Assembly: GCA_035430165.1 (NCBI GenBank)
Contig: DAOMGE010000006.1
Location: 22,335-86,334 of the forward strand
Length of the DNA stretch: 64,000 bases
Direction: 5' to 3'
DNA from: UBA7239 sp035430165
GTDB lineage: Bacteria; Pseudomonadota; Gammaproteobacteria; Pseudomonadales; UBA7239
A program made the translations under genes and the position numbers. How positions within the stretch are numbered: the first letter of the stretch is position 1; each line of letters begins with the position of its first letter. The notes under the pieces were generated by a model, which worked only from the letters and a program-made list of their open reading frames with translations, was not told the origin of the DNA and did no database searches. This document shows positions 27,910 through 37,568 of the stretch, piece after piece.

Positions 27910-30900
27910 TCAGTTTATCCAGGCGCGCGCATTGCGGAACAGTCGCAACCACGGGCCATCTTCCTGCCAGCCATCCGGGCGCCAGGAATGCTGCACGGCG
28001 CGATATACACGCTCAGGGTGCGGCATCATGATGGTGTGGCGACCATCACGACTGGTGACTGCGGTAATGCCCTGTGGCGAACCGTTGGGATTGGCCGGAA
28101 ATTGCTCGGTCACACGCTGCCCATTGTCGATGTAACGCAAGGCGACCAGACCGCTGCTGTCCAGGGTTTGCAGCGCTGCAGCGCTGGCAAATTCAGCGCG
28201 ACCTTCGCCATGCGCCGTGGTGATCGGCATGCGCGAACCCGCCATGCCTGCCAACAGGATGGATGGCGACTCCTGCACTTCCACCATGACATAGCGCGCT
28301 TCAAATTGCTCACTGGTATTGCGGACAAACCGTGGCCAGTGTTCCGCACCGGGCATCAGCGATTTCAGGTTGGACATCATCTGGCAACCGTTGCAGACAC
28401 CAAGACTGAAACTGTCGTCGCGATAAAAAAACCGCTCGAACATATCGCGCGCTTTATTGTTGAACAGGATAGTCTTGGCCCAGCCTTCACCAGCACCGAG
28501 CACGTCACCGTAGGAAAAACCGCCGCACGCAGCAAGACCCTTGAACGTGGCGAGATCAACACGCCCGGCGAGAATATCACTCATGTGTACATCAACTGCA
28601 GCAAAGCCGGCACGATCAAATGCCGCTGCCATTTCAACCTGTCCGTTAACACCTTGTTCACGCAGGATCGCAACACGCGGACGCACGCCAGCAGCAATCA
28701 TGGGCGCAGCAATATTGTCATTCTGGTCAAACGTCAGTGCGACAGACAATCCCGGGTTCCGGCTGTCGAGAACCGTTTGTTTTTCCTGTTCGGCGCAAAG
28801 CGGATTGTCACGCATGGCCTGGATGCGATAACTGGTTTCCCACCACAAGGCCAACGCCTCACTGCGGGAGATATCGAGAATATGTTTTCCTGCACGCGTG
28901 AAGCACAACCGGTCACTGGCATTGACCGAACCGATGCGGTGCAGGCACGTTTGCAAATCGAATTGTCGCGCGAGTTGCACCAGGGTTTCGATATGCGCTG
29001 CAGCAATTTGCAGCACCGCACCCGGCTCTTCGGCAAACAATGCTGCGATATCGCTATTACCCAACGGATCCATGGCGACGTCCACACCGCAATGACCGGC
29101 AAACGCCATTTCCGCCACGGTCGTAAACAATCCGCCATCTGAACGGTCGTGATAAGCCAACAGGATATCCTGCTCTAACGCAGCCTGTACCAGCGAAAAA
29201 AAGCTGGACAGTTGTTGTGGCTGATCCAGATCGGGGGCTTCATTGCCAGTCTGTCGATACACCTGCGCCAATGCCGACGCACCGAGTCGGTTCTTGCCAT
29301 TACCGAGATCAATTAAAAATAATTCGGTTTCGCCACGATCCGTCCTGAGCTGCGGCGTCACGGTTTTACGCACATCCAGCACCGGTGAAAACGCAGAAAT
29401 AATCAGGGACATCGGCGCCGTGACGGATTTGTCCTCGCCATTTTCCTGCCAACGTGTGCGCATCGACATGGAATCCTTGCCGACTGGCACCGTGATGCCG
29501 AGTTGCGGGCACAATTCCATACCGACAGTACGCACTGCATCAAACAGTTTTTCGTCTTCGCCAGGGTGACCTGCTGCACACATCCAGTTCGCCGATAATT
29601 TGATATCTGACAGCTTGCCGATGCGCGTCGCCGCAATATTGGTGATCGCTTCGGCAATGGCCAATCGTGCGGAAGCCGGTGCAGAAATCAATGCCGCTGG
29701 TGTGCGTTCGCCCATGGCCATGGCTTCGCCGGCATACGTGTCATACGCAACCGTTGTCACCGCGCAATCCGCCACTGGCATCTGCCACGGCCCAACCAGC
29801 TGATCGCGTGCCACCATGCCGGTAACCGAGCGATCGCCAATCGTGATCAGGAAGTTCTTGCTCGCTACGGTTGGCAATTGCAGCACACGTTCTGCCGCTT
29901 CGCGCACATCAATGGCTTCAACAGAAAATGGCGCGTGAACAATATTTTTTCGTTCGAAACTGCGCGTCATTTTTGGCGGTTTGCCAAACAACAATGACAT
30001 CGGCAAATCAACCGGACTGTTGCTGAATTGTGCGTCATCGACGCGTAAATGTTTTTCTTCTGTTGCCAAACCCACAACAGCATACGGACAGCGCTCGCGC
30101 GCGCAAATGGCATCAAATTGCGCCAGATCTTCCTCTTTCACAGCCAGCACATAGCGTTCTTGCGCTTCGTTACACCAGATAGCCAGCGGGCTCATGCCCG
30201 GTTCATCATTCGGCACGGCACGCAAATCAAAAATGCCACCCGTACCCCCGTCTTTCACCAGTTCCGGCAAGGCATTCGACAAACCGCCCGCACCAACGTC
30301 ATGGATAAACTGGATCGGATTGTTATCACCGAGTTGCCAGCAGCGATCTATCACTTCCTGACAACGGCGCTCGATTTCCGGGTTTTGCCGCTGCACCGAC
30401 GCGAAATCGAGATCTTCGCTGCTCTGGCCTGACGCCATGCTCGACGCCGCACCACCACCGAGACCGATCTGCATCGCCGGGCCACCCAGCACAATCAGGC
30501 GTGCGCCCGGCGCAAACGGGTATTTGTCGACGTGTTCTGCACGGATATTGCCGTAACCACCGGCGATCATGATGGGCTTGTGATAACCGCGCATTTCTGT
30601 GCCGTTAGCGCCATTCGCTTCCTGCTCGAAACTGCGGAAATACCCACACAGGTTCGGGCGGCCAAATTCGTTGTTAAACGCGGCACCACCGAGTGGGCCT
30701 TCGGTCATGATCTCCAGCGCCGACACAATGCGCCCGGGTTTGCCGTAAGTTTTGCCCGTGCTATCGACTTCCCATGCCTGCTGGTAACCGGGAATATCCA
30801 GGTTGGATACCGAGAACCCTGTCAGGCCGACTTTCGGCTTCGAGCCACGCCCGACGGCGCCCTCGTCACGTATCTCGCCGCCGGCGCCCGTTCCGGCGCC

Positions 30901-31821
30901 AGGGAACGGTGCAATGGCAGTGGGATGGTTGTGCGTTTCCACTTTCATCAGCAGGTGGACATCTTCCTGATGCGCGGCGTACTCGCCCGTATGGGGATCC
31001 GGAAAGAAACGCCCGGCGCGCTGGCCAACGACAACCGCTGCATTGTCCGAGTAGGCCGACAACACGTTGTCGCCGCCCTGTTCATTCGTATTGCGGATCA
31101 TCTTGAAGAGAGACCTGGCTTGAACTTCGCCGTCTATCTGCCAGTCAGCATTGAAAATTTTATGGCGACAGTGTTCCGAATTGGCCTGTGCAAACATCAT
31201 CAATTCCACATCCACCGGATTGCGACCCAGTTGCACGAAGCTGTCTGTCAGGTAATCGATTTCGTCGTCGGCCAATGCCAGTCCCAAGGACTGGTTAGCC
31301 GCCACCAAGGCAGCACGGCCACCACCGAGGATATCTACCACCGTCGACGGTGCAGGCTGCTCGCGCACAAACAAGGCTTCTGCGGCTTCGAGGGAATCGA
31401 ACACGGATTCCGTCATGCGGTCATGCAGGATTGCAGTAATAGCCGCCGACTGCGCTGGCGTCAAAGCGCCTGCCGCTTCCACATAAAACGCGATACCGCG
31501 TTCGATGCGCCGGATGCTGTCCAGGCCGCAGTTATGTGCAATGTCAGTCGCCTTGCTGGCCCAGGGTGAAATAGTGCCCGGACGCGGCACCACCAGGAAC
31601 AGGCGGCCACACGGCGCAAACAGCTCTTGCTGGCGCGGACCGTACTGCAACAACTGCTCGAGCACACCGTGCTGCTCCGCTGCCAGTTGGCCCGCCACAT
31701 CCGCAAAATGCACATACTCTGCCGACACACCGTTAACCGGTGCGACTTCACGTAAACGCACCAGCAACTTTTCACGACGGAAAGGGGAAAGTGCAGCAGC
31801 ACCGCGCAAAATCAGCATCAC
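27910..31821 (-). CDS. purL: Phosphoribosylformylglycinamidine synthase
   Basis: This 1303-residue single-chain (large, gammaproteobacterial type) FGAM synthase catalyses step four of purine synthesis: FGAR + glutamine + ATP to FGAM. It has an N-terminal linker domain, two AIRS-like halves (for example VKVETHNHPTAIAPFPGA) and a C-terminal glutaminase with nucleophile Cys in GVCNGCQM and the His/Glu pair in MMPHPERVYR. Length matches the family. Monocistronic by position. Confidence 0.97.
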   Translation of the reverse strand: MMLILRGAAALSPFRREKLLVRLREVAPVNGVSAEYVHFADVAGQLAAEQHGVLEQLLQYGPRQQELFAPCGRLFLVVPRPGTISPWASKATDIAHNCGLDSIRRIERGIAFYVEAAGALTPAQSAAITAILHDRMTESVFDSLEAAEALFVREQPAPSTVVDILGGGRAALVAANQSLGLALADDEIDYLTDSFVQLGRNPVDVELMMFAQANSEHCRHKIFNADWQIDGEVQARSLFKMIRNTNEQGGDNVLSAYSDNAAVVVGQRAGRFFPDPHTGEYAAHQEDVHLLMKVETHNHPTAIAPFPGAGTGAGGEIRDEGAVGRGSKPKVGLTGFSVSNLDIPGYQQAWEVDSTGKTYGKPGRIVSALEIMTEGPLGGAAFNNEFGRPNLCGYFRSFEQEANGANGTEMRGYHKPIMIAGGYGNIRAEHVDKYPFAPGARLIVLGGPAMQIGLGGGAASSMASGQSSEDLDFASVQRQNPEIERRCQEVIDRCWQLGDNNPIQFIHDVGAGGLSNALPELVKDGGTGGIFDLRAVPNDEPGMSPLAIWCNEAQERYVLAVKEEDLAQFDAICARERCPYAVVGLATEEKHLRVDDAQFSNSPVDLPMSLLFGKPPKMTRSFERKNIVHAPFSVEAIDVREAAERVLQLPTVASKNFLITIGDRSVTGMVARDQLVGPWQMPVADCAVTTVAYDTYAGEAMAMGERTPAALISAPASARLAIAEAITNIAATRIGKLSDIKLSANWMCAAGHPGEDEKLFDAVRTVGMELCPQLGITVPVGKDSMSMRTRWQENGEDKSVTAPMSLIISAFSPVLDVRKTVTPQLRTDRGETELFLIDLGNGKNRLGASALAQVYRQTGNEAPDLDQPQQLSSFFSLVQAALEQDILLAYHDRSDGGLFTTVAEMAFAGHCGVDVAMDPLGNSDIAALFAEEPGAVLQIAAAHIETLVQLARQFDLQTCLHRIGSVNASDRLCFTRAGKHILDISRSEALALWWETSYRIQAMRDNPLCAEQEKQTVLDSRNPGLSVALTFDQNDNIAAPMIAAGVRPRVAILREQGVNGQVEMAAAFDRAGFAAVDVHMSDILAGRVDLATFKGLAACGGFSYGDVLGAGEGWAKTILFNNKARDMFERFFYRDDSFSLGVCNGCQMMSNLKSLMPGAEHWPRFVRNTSEQFEARYVMVEVQESPSILLAGMAGSRMPITTAHGEGRAEFASAAALQTLDSSGLVALRYIDNGQRVTEQFPANPNGSPQGITAVTSRDGRHTIMMPHPERVYRAVQHSWRPDGWQEDGPWLRLFRNARAWIN

Positions 31822-31911
31822 AACCTCGGCTGGGCAGTCAGGTAAACCGACATGAATCAGGGGACGTCCGGAAAGCGCGCATTGTACTGAATGAGGGCTG
31901 CCCTGTCAGAC

Positions 31912-32550
31912 TCAGGGCCTGTCAGATTGCTTCCATGCCTGATACGCCTGCCAGAATTTATTCGAGCGGCGCTTGGCCCATGCGGTGAGGGGTTCACGCA
32001 GGTGAGGCACATCAGGAACAATAAAAATCACGTCATCAACCACCTGCACAAATGGATCACCATCCGTTACCGGCAAGGCTTTCATGACTTCAAAAATGGT
32101 GGGCCACAAGGATGGCCGATGTGGCATGGGCGGTGCGCTCAGGAACAGGCGAGCGTCATCGATCAGAATGATGTCCTGCGTTCGATGAAACAGGCTCTCC
32201 AGCTCCGCCAGCAACGGGCACTGGTCTTCTTCCCCGCCACCGGTATCGCCACCAAACCAGTGACTATCCAGCCAATGCACAGCTTTCCGTTCGCCTATCG
32301 TCTCCAGTATCGTCGGCAACAGTGATCTTGAGTCACCACAGTGCGCATGCACATTGGACAATGCGGCAAGATGACCGGAGTACTGGCCAAACAGGATTTC
32401 AGAATTCTCGATGGTGTACACATCGTCAAAATACTTCGCTGCCCACCTGGCAGTGTCACCGCGGTAAGTACCTGTCTCCACAAATACCGTTGCGCCATGC
32501 AATTGCGCCAGCTCCAGCGCAATCCGCTCCGGTACCCCAAAGTTCACCAT
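31912..32550 (-). CDS. Putative SAM-dependent methyltransferase-like protein
   Basis: The product is about 212 residues. ATVFVETGTYRGDTARWAAK resembles methyltransferase motif I with the glycine-rich loop, followed by DVYTIENSE (acidic residue after the second strand), HAHCGDSRSLLP and VHWLDSHWFGGDTGG. These fit a Rossmann-like methyltransferase fold of the kind found near glycan or small-molecule genes, but no substrate can be named. The start is uncertain: ATG 32550 has a poor ribosome site, and GTG 32559 or TTG 32577 (GGAG upstream) are possible. It lies between recX and purL on the same strand. Confidence 0.65.
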   Translation of the reverse strand: MVNFGVPERIALELAQLHGATVFVETGTYRGDTARWAAKYFDDVYTIENSEILFGQYSGHLAALSNVHAHCGDSRSLLPTILETIGERKAVHWLDSHWFGGDTGGGEEDQCPLLAELESLFHRTQDIILIDDARLFLSAPPMPHRPSLWPTIFEVMKALPVTDGDPFVQVVDDVIFIVPDVPHLREPLTAWAKRRSNKFWQAYQAWKQSDRP

Positions 32551-32600
32551 TCCCACCACGATTCTCCAGAGATTCAACTATCGCAGCAGCTTACCAAATA

Positions 32601-33056
32601 TCAAATGGCGCAACGATCACCCAGCGCATGGTCAATCTGGTTTTGCAGAAAGCCCCTGTAGCGCAAGAAACGCACAACCTTGGCTTTCTCTGTAAGCGCC
32701 GTGATGGCACCCGCACCGAACTTCTTGCGCTTGTGCTCAGTGGCCAATGCCTTCCAGCTGTCATCCTCACGGTCTACTGCGGCGACTACCAGATCTGCAG
32801 CAATGCCACGCTGACGCAATTCCTGTTCGATAAAGGCCGGCCCATAGCCCCGTGCCCTCCGGCTCCGTACAAAGACTTCAGCAAAGCGCTGGTCACTCTG
32901 GTAGCCGTCATCCGCCAACCGCTGCAAGCATTCAAGTAGTTCCGGTGACAGGGACGGAATCTGGTAGCGCCTGGCCAGTTTACCTGCCAACTCCCGGACA
33001 CTGTGTTCACGACGCCCCAACAATTCCAGGGCGGCACTTCTCAATTGCACGGCCAT
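32601..33056 (-). CDS. recX: RecA regulatory protein RecX
   Basis: This protein of about 151 residues (MAVQLRSAAL) has the three-helix repeats of RecX: ALELLGRREHSVRELAGKLA, then LADDGYQSDQRFAEVFVRSR with RARGYGPAFIEQELRQRGI. RecX modulates RecA filament growth. The frame opens six codons earlier, but the family start is at MAVQL. It is downstream of recA on the same strand, with a terminator-like hairpin in between. Confidence 0.93.
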   Translation of the reverse strand: MAVQLRSAALELLGRREHSVRELAGKLARRYQIPSLSPELLECLQRLADDGYQSDQRFAEVFVRSRRARGYGPAFIEQELRQRGIAADLVVAAVDREDDSWKALATEHKRKKFGAGAITALTEKAKVVRFLRYRGFLQNQIDHALGDRCAI

Positions 33057-33137
33057 ATCGACACCCACACACAAAACCCGCTGCTACCGACAAATCATGT
33101 CAGGCTAGACTTTCCCTGAAGGATTGCCCAATAAAAA

Positions 33138-33170
33138 AGCCCTTCAAAAATTCCATATTTTCAAAGGGCT
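33138..33170 (-). terminator. Rho-independent terminator between recA and recX
   Basis: The arms AGCCCTT and AAGGGCT, with an inner AAAAT/ATTTT pairing, are followed on the minus strand by a run of six T. It lies 21 bp after the recA stop and before recX, so recX would be expressed at a low level by read-through. Confidence 0.82.
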
Positions 33171-33191
33171 ACACAAGAAACTTCAGGTGTT

Positions 33192-34238
33192 TTACACGTC
33201 GACTTCTTCTGCTGCCACCACTGTGGCCGTCTGTTTGCGCGCATCGGCCGGGCCACTGAGGTAAGCCTCACGAATCTTCAGTTCCAGCTCGGATGCGACC
33301 TGAGGATTATCCTGCAAGTATTTGATTGCATTAGCCTTACCTTGGCCAATCTTGTCGCCTTTGTAGCTGTACCACGCACCGGACTTCTCCACATAGCCAT
33401 CATTGACGCTGATGTCGATAACTTCACCCAGACGGTTGATGCCCTGGCCATAAAGAATCTGGAATTCAGCTTGCTTGAAGGGAGGCGCCACCTTGTTCTT
33501 GACCACCTTGACGCGGGTTTCGCTACCGATGACTTCCTCGCCATCCTTGACCGAGCCGGTACGGCGAATATCCAGGCGCACTGACGCGTAAAACTTGAGG
33601 GCATTACCACCGGTAGTGGTTTCCGGGTTGCCAAACATAACGCCAATCTTCATGCGAATCTGGTTGATGAAAATGACAAGGCAGTTGGCATTCTTGATAT
33701 TGCCAGTCAGCTTGCGCAGCGCTTGTGACATCAGGCGCGCCTGCAGGCCGACATGATGGTCGCCCATGTCCCCTTCAATTTCGGCTTTCGGGGTCAGTGC
33801 TGCAACCGAGTCGACCACCAGCACATCAACCGCGCCGGAGCGCACCAGCATGTCAGCGACTTCCAGTGCCTGCTCGCCAGTATCAGGCTGCGACACGATC
33901 AGGTCCGCAACATTGACACCGAGCTTGCCTGCATAAATCGGATCCAGTGCGTGTTCGGCATCGATAAATGCAGCAGTGCCACCCAGTTTCTGGCACTCGG
34001 CAATCACCTGCAGGGTCAGCGTGGTTTTGCCCGAGGATTCAGGACCATAGATTTCAACGATACGTCCTTTGGGCAAGCCGCCGATACCGAGGGCGATATC
34101 CAGCCCGAGTGAGCCGGTAGAAATGGCGGGGATATCCTCGCGCGCCTTTTCCCCCATCAACATGACCGTGCCTTTACCAAACTGGCGTTCGATCTGGCTC
34201 AGTGCCGCTGCCAATGCCTTTTCTTTGTTCGCATCCAT
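33192..34238 (-). CDS. recA: Recombinase RecA
   Basis: This 348-residue RecA has Walker A GPESSGKTT, a Walker B-like VDVLVVDSVAAL and the DNA-binding loop MGDHHVGLQARLMSQALRKL. It promotes strand exchange and LexA self-cleavage. ATG 34238 (MDANKEKALA) has GAGGT upstream; the frame opens five codons earlier. A LexA-type box lies about 105 bp upstream. The C-terminal tail is acidic only in its last residues (AAEEVDV). Confidence 0.98.
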   Translation of the reverse strand: MDANKEKALAAALSQIERQFGKGTVMLMGEKAREDIPAISTGSLGLDIALGIGGLPKGRIVEIYGPESSGKTTLTLQVIAECQKLGGTAAFIDAEHALDPIYAGKLGVNVADLIVSQPDTGEQALEVADMLVRSGAVDVLVVDSVAALTPKAEIEGDMGDHHVGLQARLMSQALRKLTGNIKNANCLVIFINQIRMKIGVMFGNPETTTGGNALKFYASVRLDIRRTGSVKDGEEVIGSETRVKVVKNKVAPPFKQAEFQILYGQGINRLGEVIDISVNDGYVEKSGAWYSYKGDKIGQGKANAIKYLQDNPQVASELELKIREAYLSGPADARKQTATVVAAEEVDV

Positions 34239-34341
34239 CGTGTAATACCTCAATTCTCGTCGTCTTATGTCACAGGGCTGGCTTCAGCGCCAAACCCCAG
34301 CTCTCATGTTGCGGAAGCAAGCATACCCGAGATTTTTATAG

Positions 34342-34357
34342 CTGTATAGATCAACAG
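34342..34357 (-). promoter_or_regulatory. LexA (SOS) box upstream of recA
   Basis: CTGTATAGATCAACAG is a CTG-N10-CAG LexA operator, 104 bp from the recA start codon. Just upstream on the recA strand, TACTGTATAAAAAATCACTG is a second, imperfect copy (CTG-N10-CAC, sharing its last bases with the first), so LexA may bind in tandem. Confidence 0.78.
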
Positions 34358-34379
34358 TGATTTTTTATACAGTACCCCT

Positions 34380-35537
34380 TCAACCCGCCACCACACCGCT
34401 CGCTCGCATGGCGGCTATGGCGTCGGCGTCATAGCCAAAACTGGCCAGCACGGCATCGGTGTCCTCGCCCGCTACCCGAGGCACCTCGGGCTGCGCCGGC
34501 GATGTGCGCGAAAAACGCGGCGCGGGTGAATGCTGCAACAGGCCGTCGACTTCCGTAAACGTTTTTCTCGCAATATTGTGCGGATGCTGCGCCGCTTCCT
34601 GAATATCCAGCACCGGCGCAAAACAGGCGCTGCTGCCTTCAAAAATCTTGCACCACTCATCGCGTGTCTTGGTTTTGAATACAGCCGCTACTTGCGCTTC
34701 CAACGCGGGAATTTTTGTTAAATCCTGCTCCGGATGACCGAGCCATTGTGTTTCGAATTCACTTTTGTCGACACCGAGGCGATCAATAAAATCGAGATAG
34801 AACTGCACTTCCAGCGCGCCGATCGAGACAAATTTTCCGTCTGCACATTCATAGGTGTTGTAGAAATGATTGCTGCCACCAAACAGGTGATGACCGCGAT
34901 CCTTGAACGGTGCAAAAAACGCATTTTTTTCGTAGCCGTACAGATATGCCATCAACGTGGCGGCACCGTCGACAATTGACGCATCCACTACCTGCCCTTT
35001 ACCAGACTTCTGCGCCTCAAGCAGCGCACACACCACACCGTACGCCAGGAACATGCCACCACCACCGAAATCGCCCACAAGATTTAATGGCGGCACGGGA
35101 CGACCACTGTCTCGACCCATTTTTTCCAGCGCGCCGGTAATGGCAATGTAATTGATGTCATGCCCTACTGTTTGCGCCAGCGGCCCGTCTTGCCCCCAGC
35201 CGGTCATACGCGCGTAGACCAGCTTTGGATTGCGTGCCTGTATGGCTTCCGGCCCAAGCCCCAAGCGCTCGGCCACACCGGGGCGATAGCCTTCGATCAG
35301 CGCATCGGCCGTTTCACAAAGCTTCAAGACGAGCTCGACGCCTTCCGGATTTTTCAGGTTCACGACCATCGAGCGACGATTGCGCAGGGTCGGATCCACC
35401 GGACGCATGCCGGGAAAACCCGGCTGCCGCTCGATGGTGATCACTTCCGCGCCCATATCCGCCAACATCATGGCACCAAACGGTGTCGGCCCGATGCCGG
35501 CCAGTTCGATCACGCGAAAACCTTTTAATGGACCCAT
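34380..35537 (-). CDS. CaiB/BaiF CoA-transferase (alpha-methylacyl-CoA racemase type)
   Basis: This 385-residue class III CoA-transferase-fold protein has N-terminal GFRVIELAGIGPTPFGAMML with ADMGAEVITIER, and YARMTGWGQDGPLAQTVGHD, the latter carrying the family's active-site region. The QTVGHDINYIA pattern (His-Asp) favours the racemase subgroup (AMACR), which epimerises 2-methyl-acyl-CoA esters during branched-chain or sterol side-chain breakdown. Two adjacent ATGs (35540, 35537) follow AGGAG; I use the second. The P450 and LLM genes nearby fit lipid or isoprenoid catabolism, though they are not in one operon. Confidence 0.88.
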   Translation of the reverse strand: MGPLKGFRVIELAGIGPTPFGAMMLADMGAEVITIERQPGFPGMRPVDPTLRNRRSMVVNLKNPEGVELVLKLCETADALIEGYRPGVAERLGLGPEAIQARNPKLVYARMTGWGQDGPLAQTVGHDINYIAITGALEKMGRDSGRPVPPLNLVGDFGGGGMFLAYGVVCALLEAQKSGKGQVVDASIVDGAATLMAYLYGYEKNAFFAPFKDRGHHLFGGSNHFYNTYECADGKFVSIGALEVQFYLDFIDRLGVDKSEFETQWLGHPEQDLTKIPALEAQVAAVFKTKTRDEWCKIFEGSSACFAPVLDIQEAAQHPHNIARKTFTEVDGLLQHSPAPRFSRTSPAQPEVPRVAGEDTDAVLASFGYDADAIAAMRASGVVAG

Positions 35538-35702
35538 CATTCATCTCCTGTAAAGAATGGCACGATGATACGCAGGCTGCACAAAATGGCATAGTCGCGG
35601 ATTGTCTCTGCATTGCTGTGCGGCTTTTTGCCACAGGTGGTGCACCAACAAGCCAGCAGATAGACTGCGCGCACACTCGCCATCCAGATACCGTCTGCTT
35701 TC

Positions 35703-36362
35703 ATGCGTCGATTTCCCGATACAAGCCTGTCGCTACTGGCACTCATTCTGTCAGCACTGCTGCATGCGGGATTTTTCATGGTATGGCTGCAGCGCGAACC
35801 GGCAACTACAGGTGCGCCAGCCGCACAGGAAATTACGGTTGACCTGTTCAGCGCGGACACTATCCCCACGCCCGCTATCCCCGCACCCACGCCCCTGCCA
35901 GCCCCGTCGCAGCCACCCGCAGAAATACCTGCAACGGAGGCAATACCCGCGCTGAAACCGCAGCCTGCCGCAAAAATTACACACAAGCCATCTCCACAAC
36001 CGGTTGCACTGCCGATGAACAACGCGGTTACTGCCGACCAACCACCGGCAGATACCCGTCCCGCCCCGCAACCCGCGCTGGTGCCTGCACGGCACGATGC
36101 CAATTACCTGCACAATCCCCATCCCGAGTACCCGAGCATTTCGCGACGCATGAACGAAGAGGGCCGCGTATTGCTACGTGTGGAGGTGTCGGCAGAAGGT
36201 TTGCCGACACAAATCGGGATAAAAGAATCATCCGGTTTCCCCCGCCTGGATGAGAGCGCACGCAAGACCGTCATGCGTTGGAAATTCATACCGGCAACGC
36301 GTGGCGAAGAACCGTTCGCATCATCCGTCGATGTACCCATACAATTCAGTTTGCAAAAATAA
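35703..36362 (+). CDS. tonB: TonB-family energy transducer
   Basis: This 219-residue protein has an N-terminal membrane anchor (SLLALILSALLHAGFFMVWL) with the SLLHAG-like motif contacting ExbBD, a long Pro-rich periplasmic spacer (residues about 55-125) and a C-terminal TonB domain (YPSISRRMNEEGRVLLRVEV, ESSGFPRLDESARKTVMRWK). It couples the proton motive force to outer-membrane receptors. It is followed by exbB and exbD. No receptor gene and no obvious Fur box are nearby, so iron regulation cannot be assumed. Confidence 0.92.
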   Translation: MRRFPDTSLSLLALILSALLHAGFFMVWLQREPATTGAPAAQEITVDLFSADTIPTPAIPAPTPLPAPSQPPAEIPATEAIPALKPQPAAKITHKPSPQPVALPMNNAVTADQPPADTRPAPQPALVPARHDANYLHNPHPEYPSISRRMNEEGRVLLRVEVSAEGLPTQIGIKESSGFPRLDESARKTVMRWKFIPATRGEEPFASSVDVPIQFSLQK

Positions 36363-36389
36363 CGTGCTGCACAGCATGAGGACATTATC

Positions 36390-37109
36390 GTGACATTCAA
36401 TCTTGATCTCAGCACATTCTGGTTACAAGGCGACAGCATTACCCACGCGGTGTTGCTACTGCTCGTCTCCATGTCACTCTGCAGTTGGGCGATCATCCTG
36501 AAAAAATCACTGCAGCTGGCACATTTGCAACACTGGAGTGCAGGCGCTGTTGATCGCTTCTGGAATGCGACAGATCTCACAGCGGGTCGCGCCATTCTCA
36601 ATAATCTTGCCGCTTACATTGAACTGGTTGATCGCGGGGAACAGGCACGGAACAATTTCCGCAAACATCGCCAGGGCGCCGCAGCAAATCTGGATGCCGA
36701 ATTATCACTGAACGAAATGGTGACGCGCAGTTTGCGGCAAGGACTCAATCGCGTCACCGCAGAACTGGAAAAAGGCCAGACGTTTCTCGCGTCGGTGGGC
36801 TCGGTATCACCGTTTGTCGGTTTGCTCGGCACCGTGTGGGGCATTTACCACGCCTTGTCGGTGATCGGCACCACCGGTCAGGCCAGTCTGGACAAAGTGG
36901 CAGGGCCTGTCGGTGAGGCGCTGATCATGACGGCCATCGGTTTGTTTGTCGCGATTCCTGCGGTGCTTGCGTACAACGCATTCAATCGCGCACAGCGGAT
37001 GATTCTCGCGGATCTCGATGGTTTTGCGCACGACTTGCACGTGTACTTCACTCTGGGCGGTGAACTTAATGCACCGCGCGGCAATAATTCGGCAACGGGA
37101 TCGCCATAA
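36390..37109 (+). CDS. exbB: ExbB/TolQ-family proton channel
   Basis: This 239-residue inner-membrane protein starts at GTG 36390 with GAGG eight bases upstream. It has one N-terminal helix (HAVLLLLVSMSLCSWAII), a cytoplasmic loop, and two C-terminal helices carrying the MotA/TolQ/ExbB signature VGSVSPFVGLLGTVWGIYHA and GPVGEALIMTAIGLFVAIPA. It forms the proton channel with ExbD. The stop and the exbD start share one base (TAATG). Confidence 0.93.
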   Translation: MTFNLDLSTFWLQGDSITHAVLLLLVSMSLCSWAIILKKSLQLAHLQHWSAGAVDRFWNATDLTAGRAILNNLAAYIELVDRGEQARNNFRKHRQGAAANLDAELSLNEMVTRSLRQGLNRVTAELEKGQTFLASVGSVSPFVGLLGTVWGIYHALSVIGTTGQASLDKVAGPVGEALIMTAIGLFVAIPAVLAYNAFNRAQRMILADLDGFAHDLHVYFTLGGELNAPRGNNSATGSP

Positions 37110-37555
37110 TGGCATTCGGAAATTTTGAACAGAATACATCGCAACCGATGGCGGATATCAACACCACGCCACTGGTTGACGTGATGCTGGTACTGCTGAT
37201 TATTTTTATGATCTGCACACCGCTCATGACACAATCCATCACGGTAAATTTACCGAAAGCTACCGGTGCAGCCACACAGCAAAAACCGGATGTCATTAAT
37301 CTTGCTATCAGTGCAGAAGGCAGCATCACATGGAATGGCGATGCCGTGGACGACACAGGACTGTCGGCTTGCCTCACAGAAATGGCTCAAAAAAACCCAC
37401 AACCGGAATTGCATTTACAAGCCGACAAGAACGTGCGTTATGAACGTGTGGCAGAAGTGATGGGACTGGTAAAAAATGCCGGCGTCACCAAAATGGGATT
37501 TGTCATGCTAGCGAATGGCGCCACCAATCAACCATCAACCCATGCATCACACTGA
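37109..37555 (+). CDS. exbD: ExbD/TolR-family protein
   Basis: This 148-residue protein has one transmembrane helix near residues 20-40 containing the proton-carrying Asp of the family (ADINTTPLVDVMLVLLIIFM) and a periplasmic C-terminal domain. It completes the TonB-ExbB-ExbD unit. It ends 13 bp before an LLM oxidoreductase gene on the same strand, so that gene may be read from the same transcript. Confidence 0.93.
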   Translation: MAFGNFEQNTSQPMADINTTPLVDVMLVLLIIFMICTPLMTQSITVNLPKATGAATQQKPDVINLAISAEGSITWNGDAVDDTGLSACLTEMAQKNPQPELHLQADKNVRYERVAEVMGLVKNAGVTKMGFVMLANGATNQPSTHASH

Positions 37556-37568
37556 CAAGCGAATCACC

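Noticed and set aside
27865..29142. 425-residue plus-strand frame, and a similar 345-residue one at 30532-31569
   Set aside because: Both are antisense to purL, a full-length conserved gene; long mirror frames follow from its codon bias and show no motifs.
35560..35702. Fur box before tonB
   Set aside because: No GATAATGATAATCATTATC-like 19-mer was visible, so iron control is not claimed.
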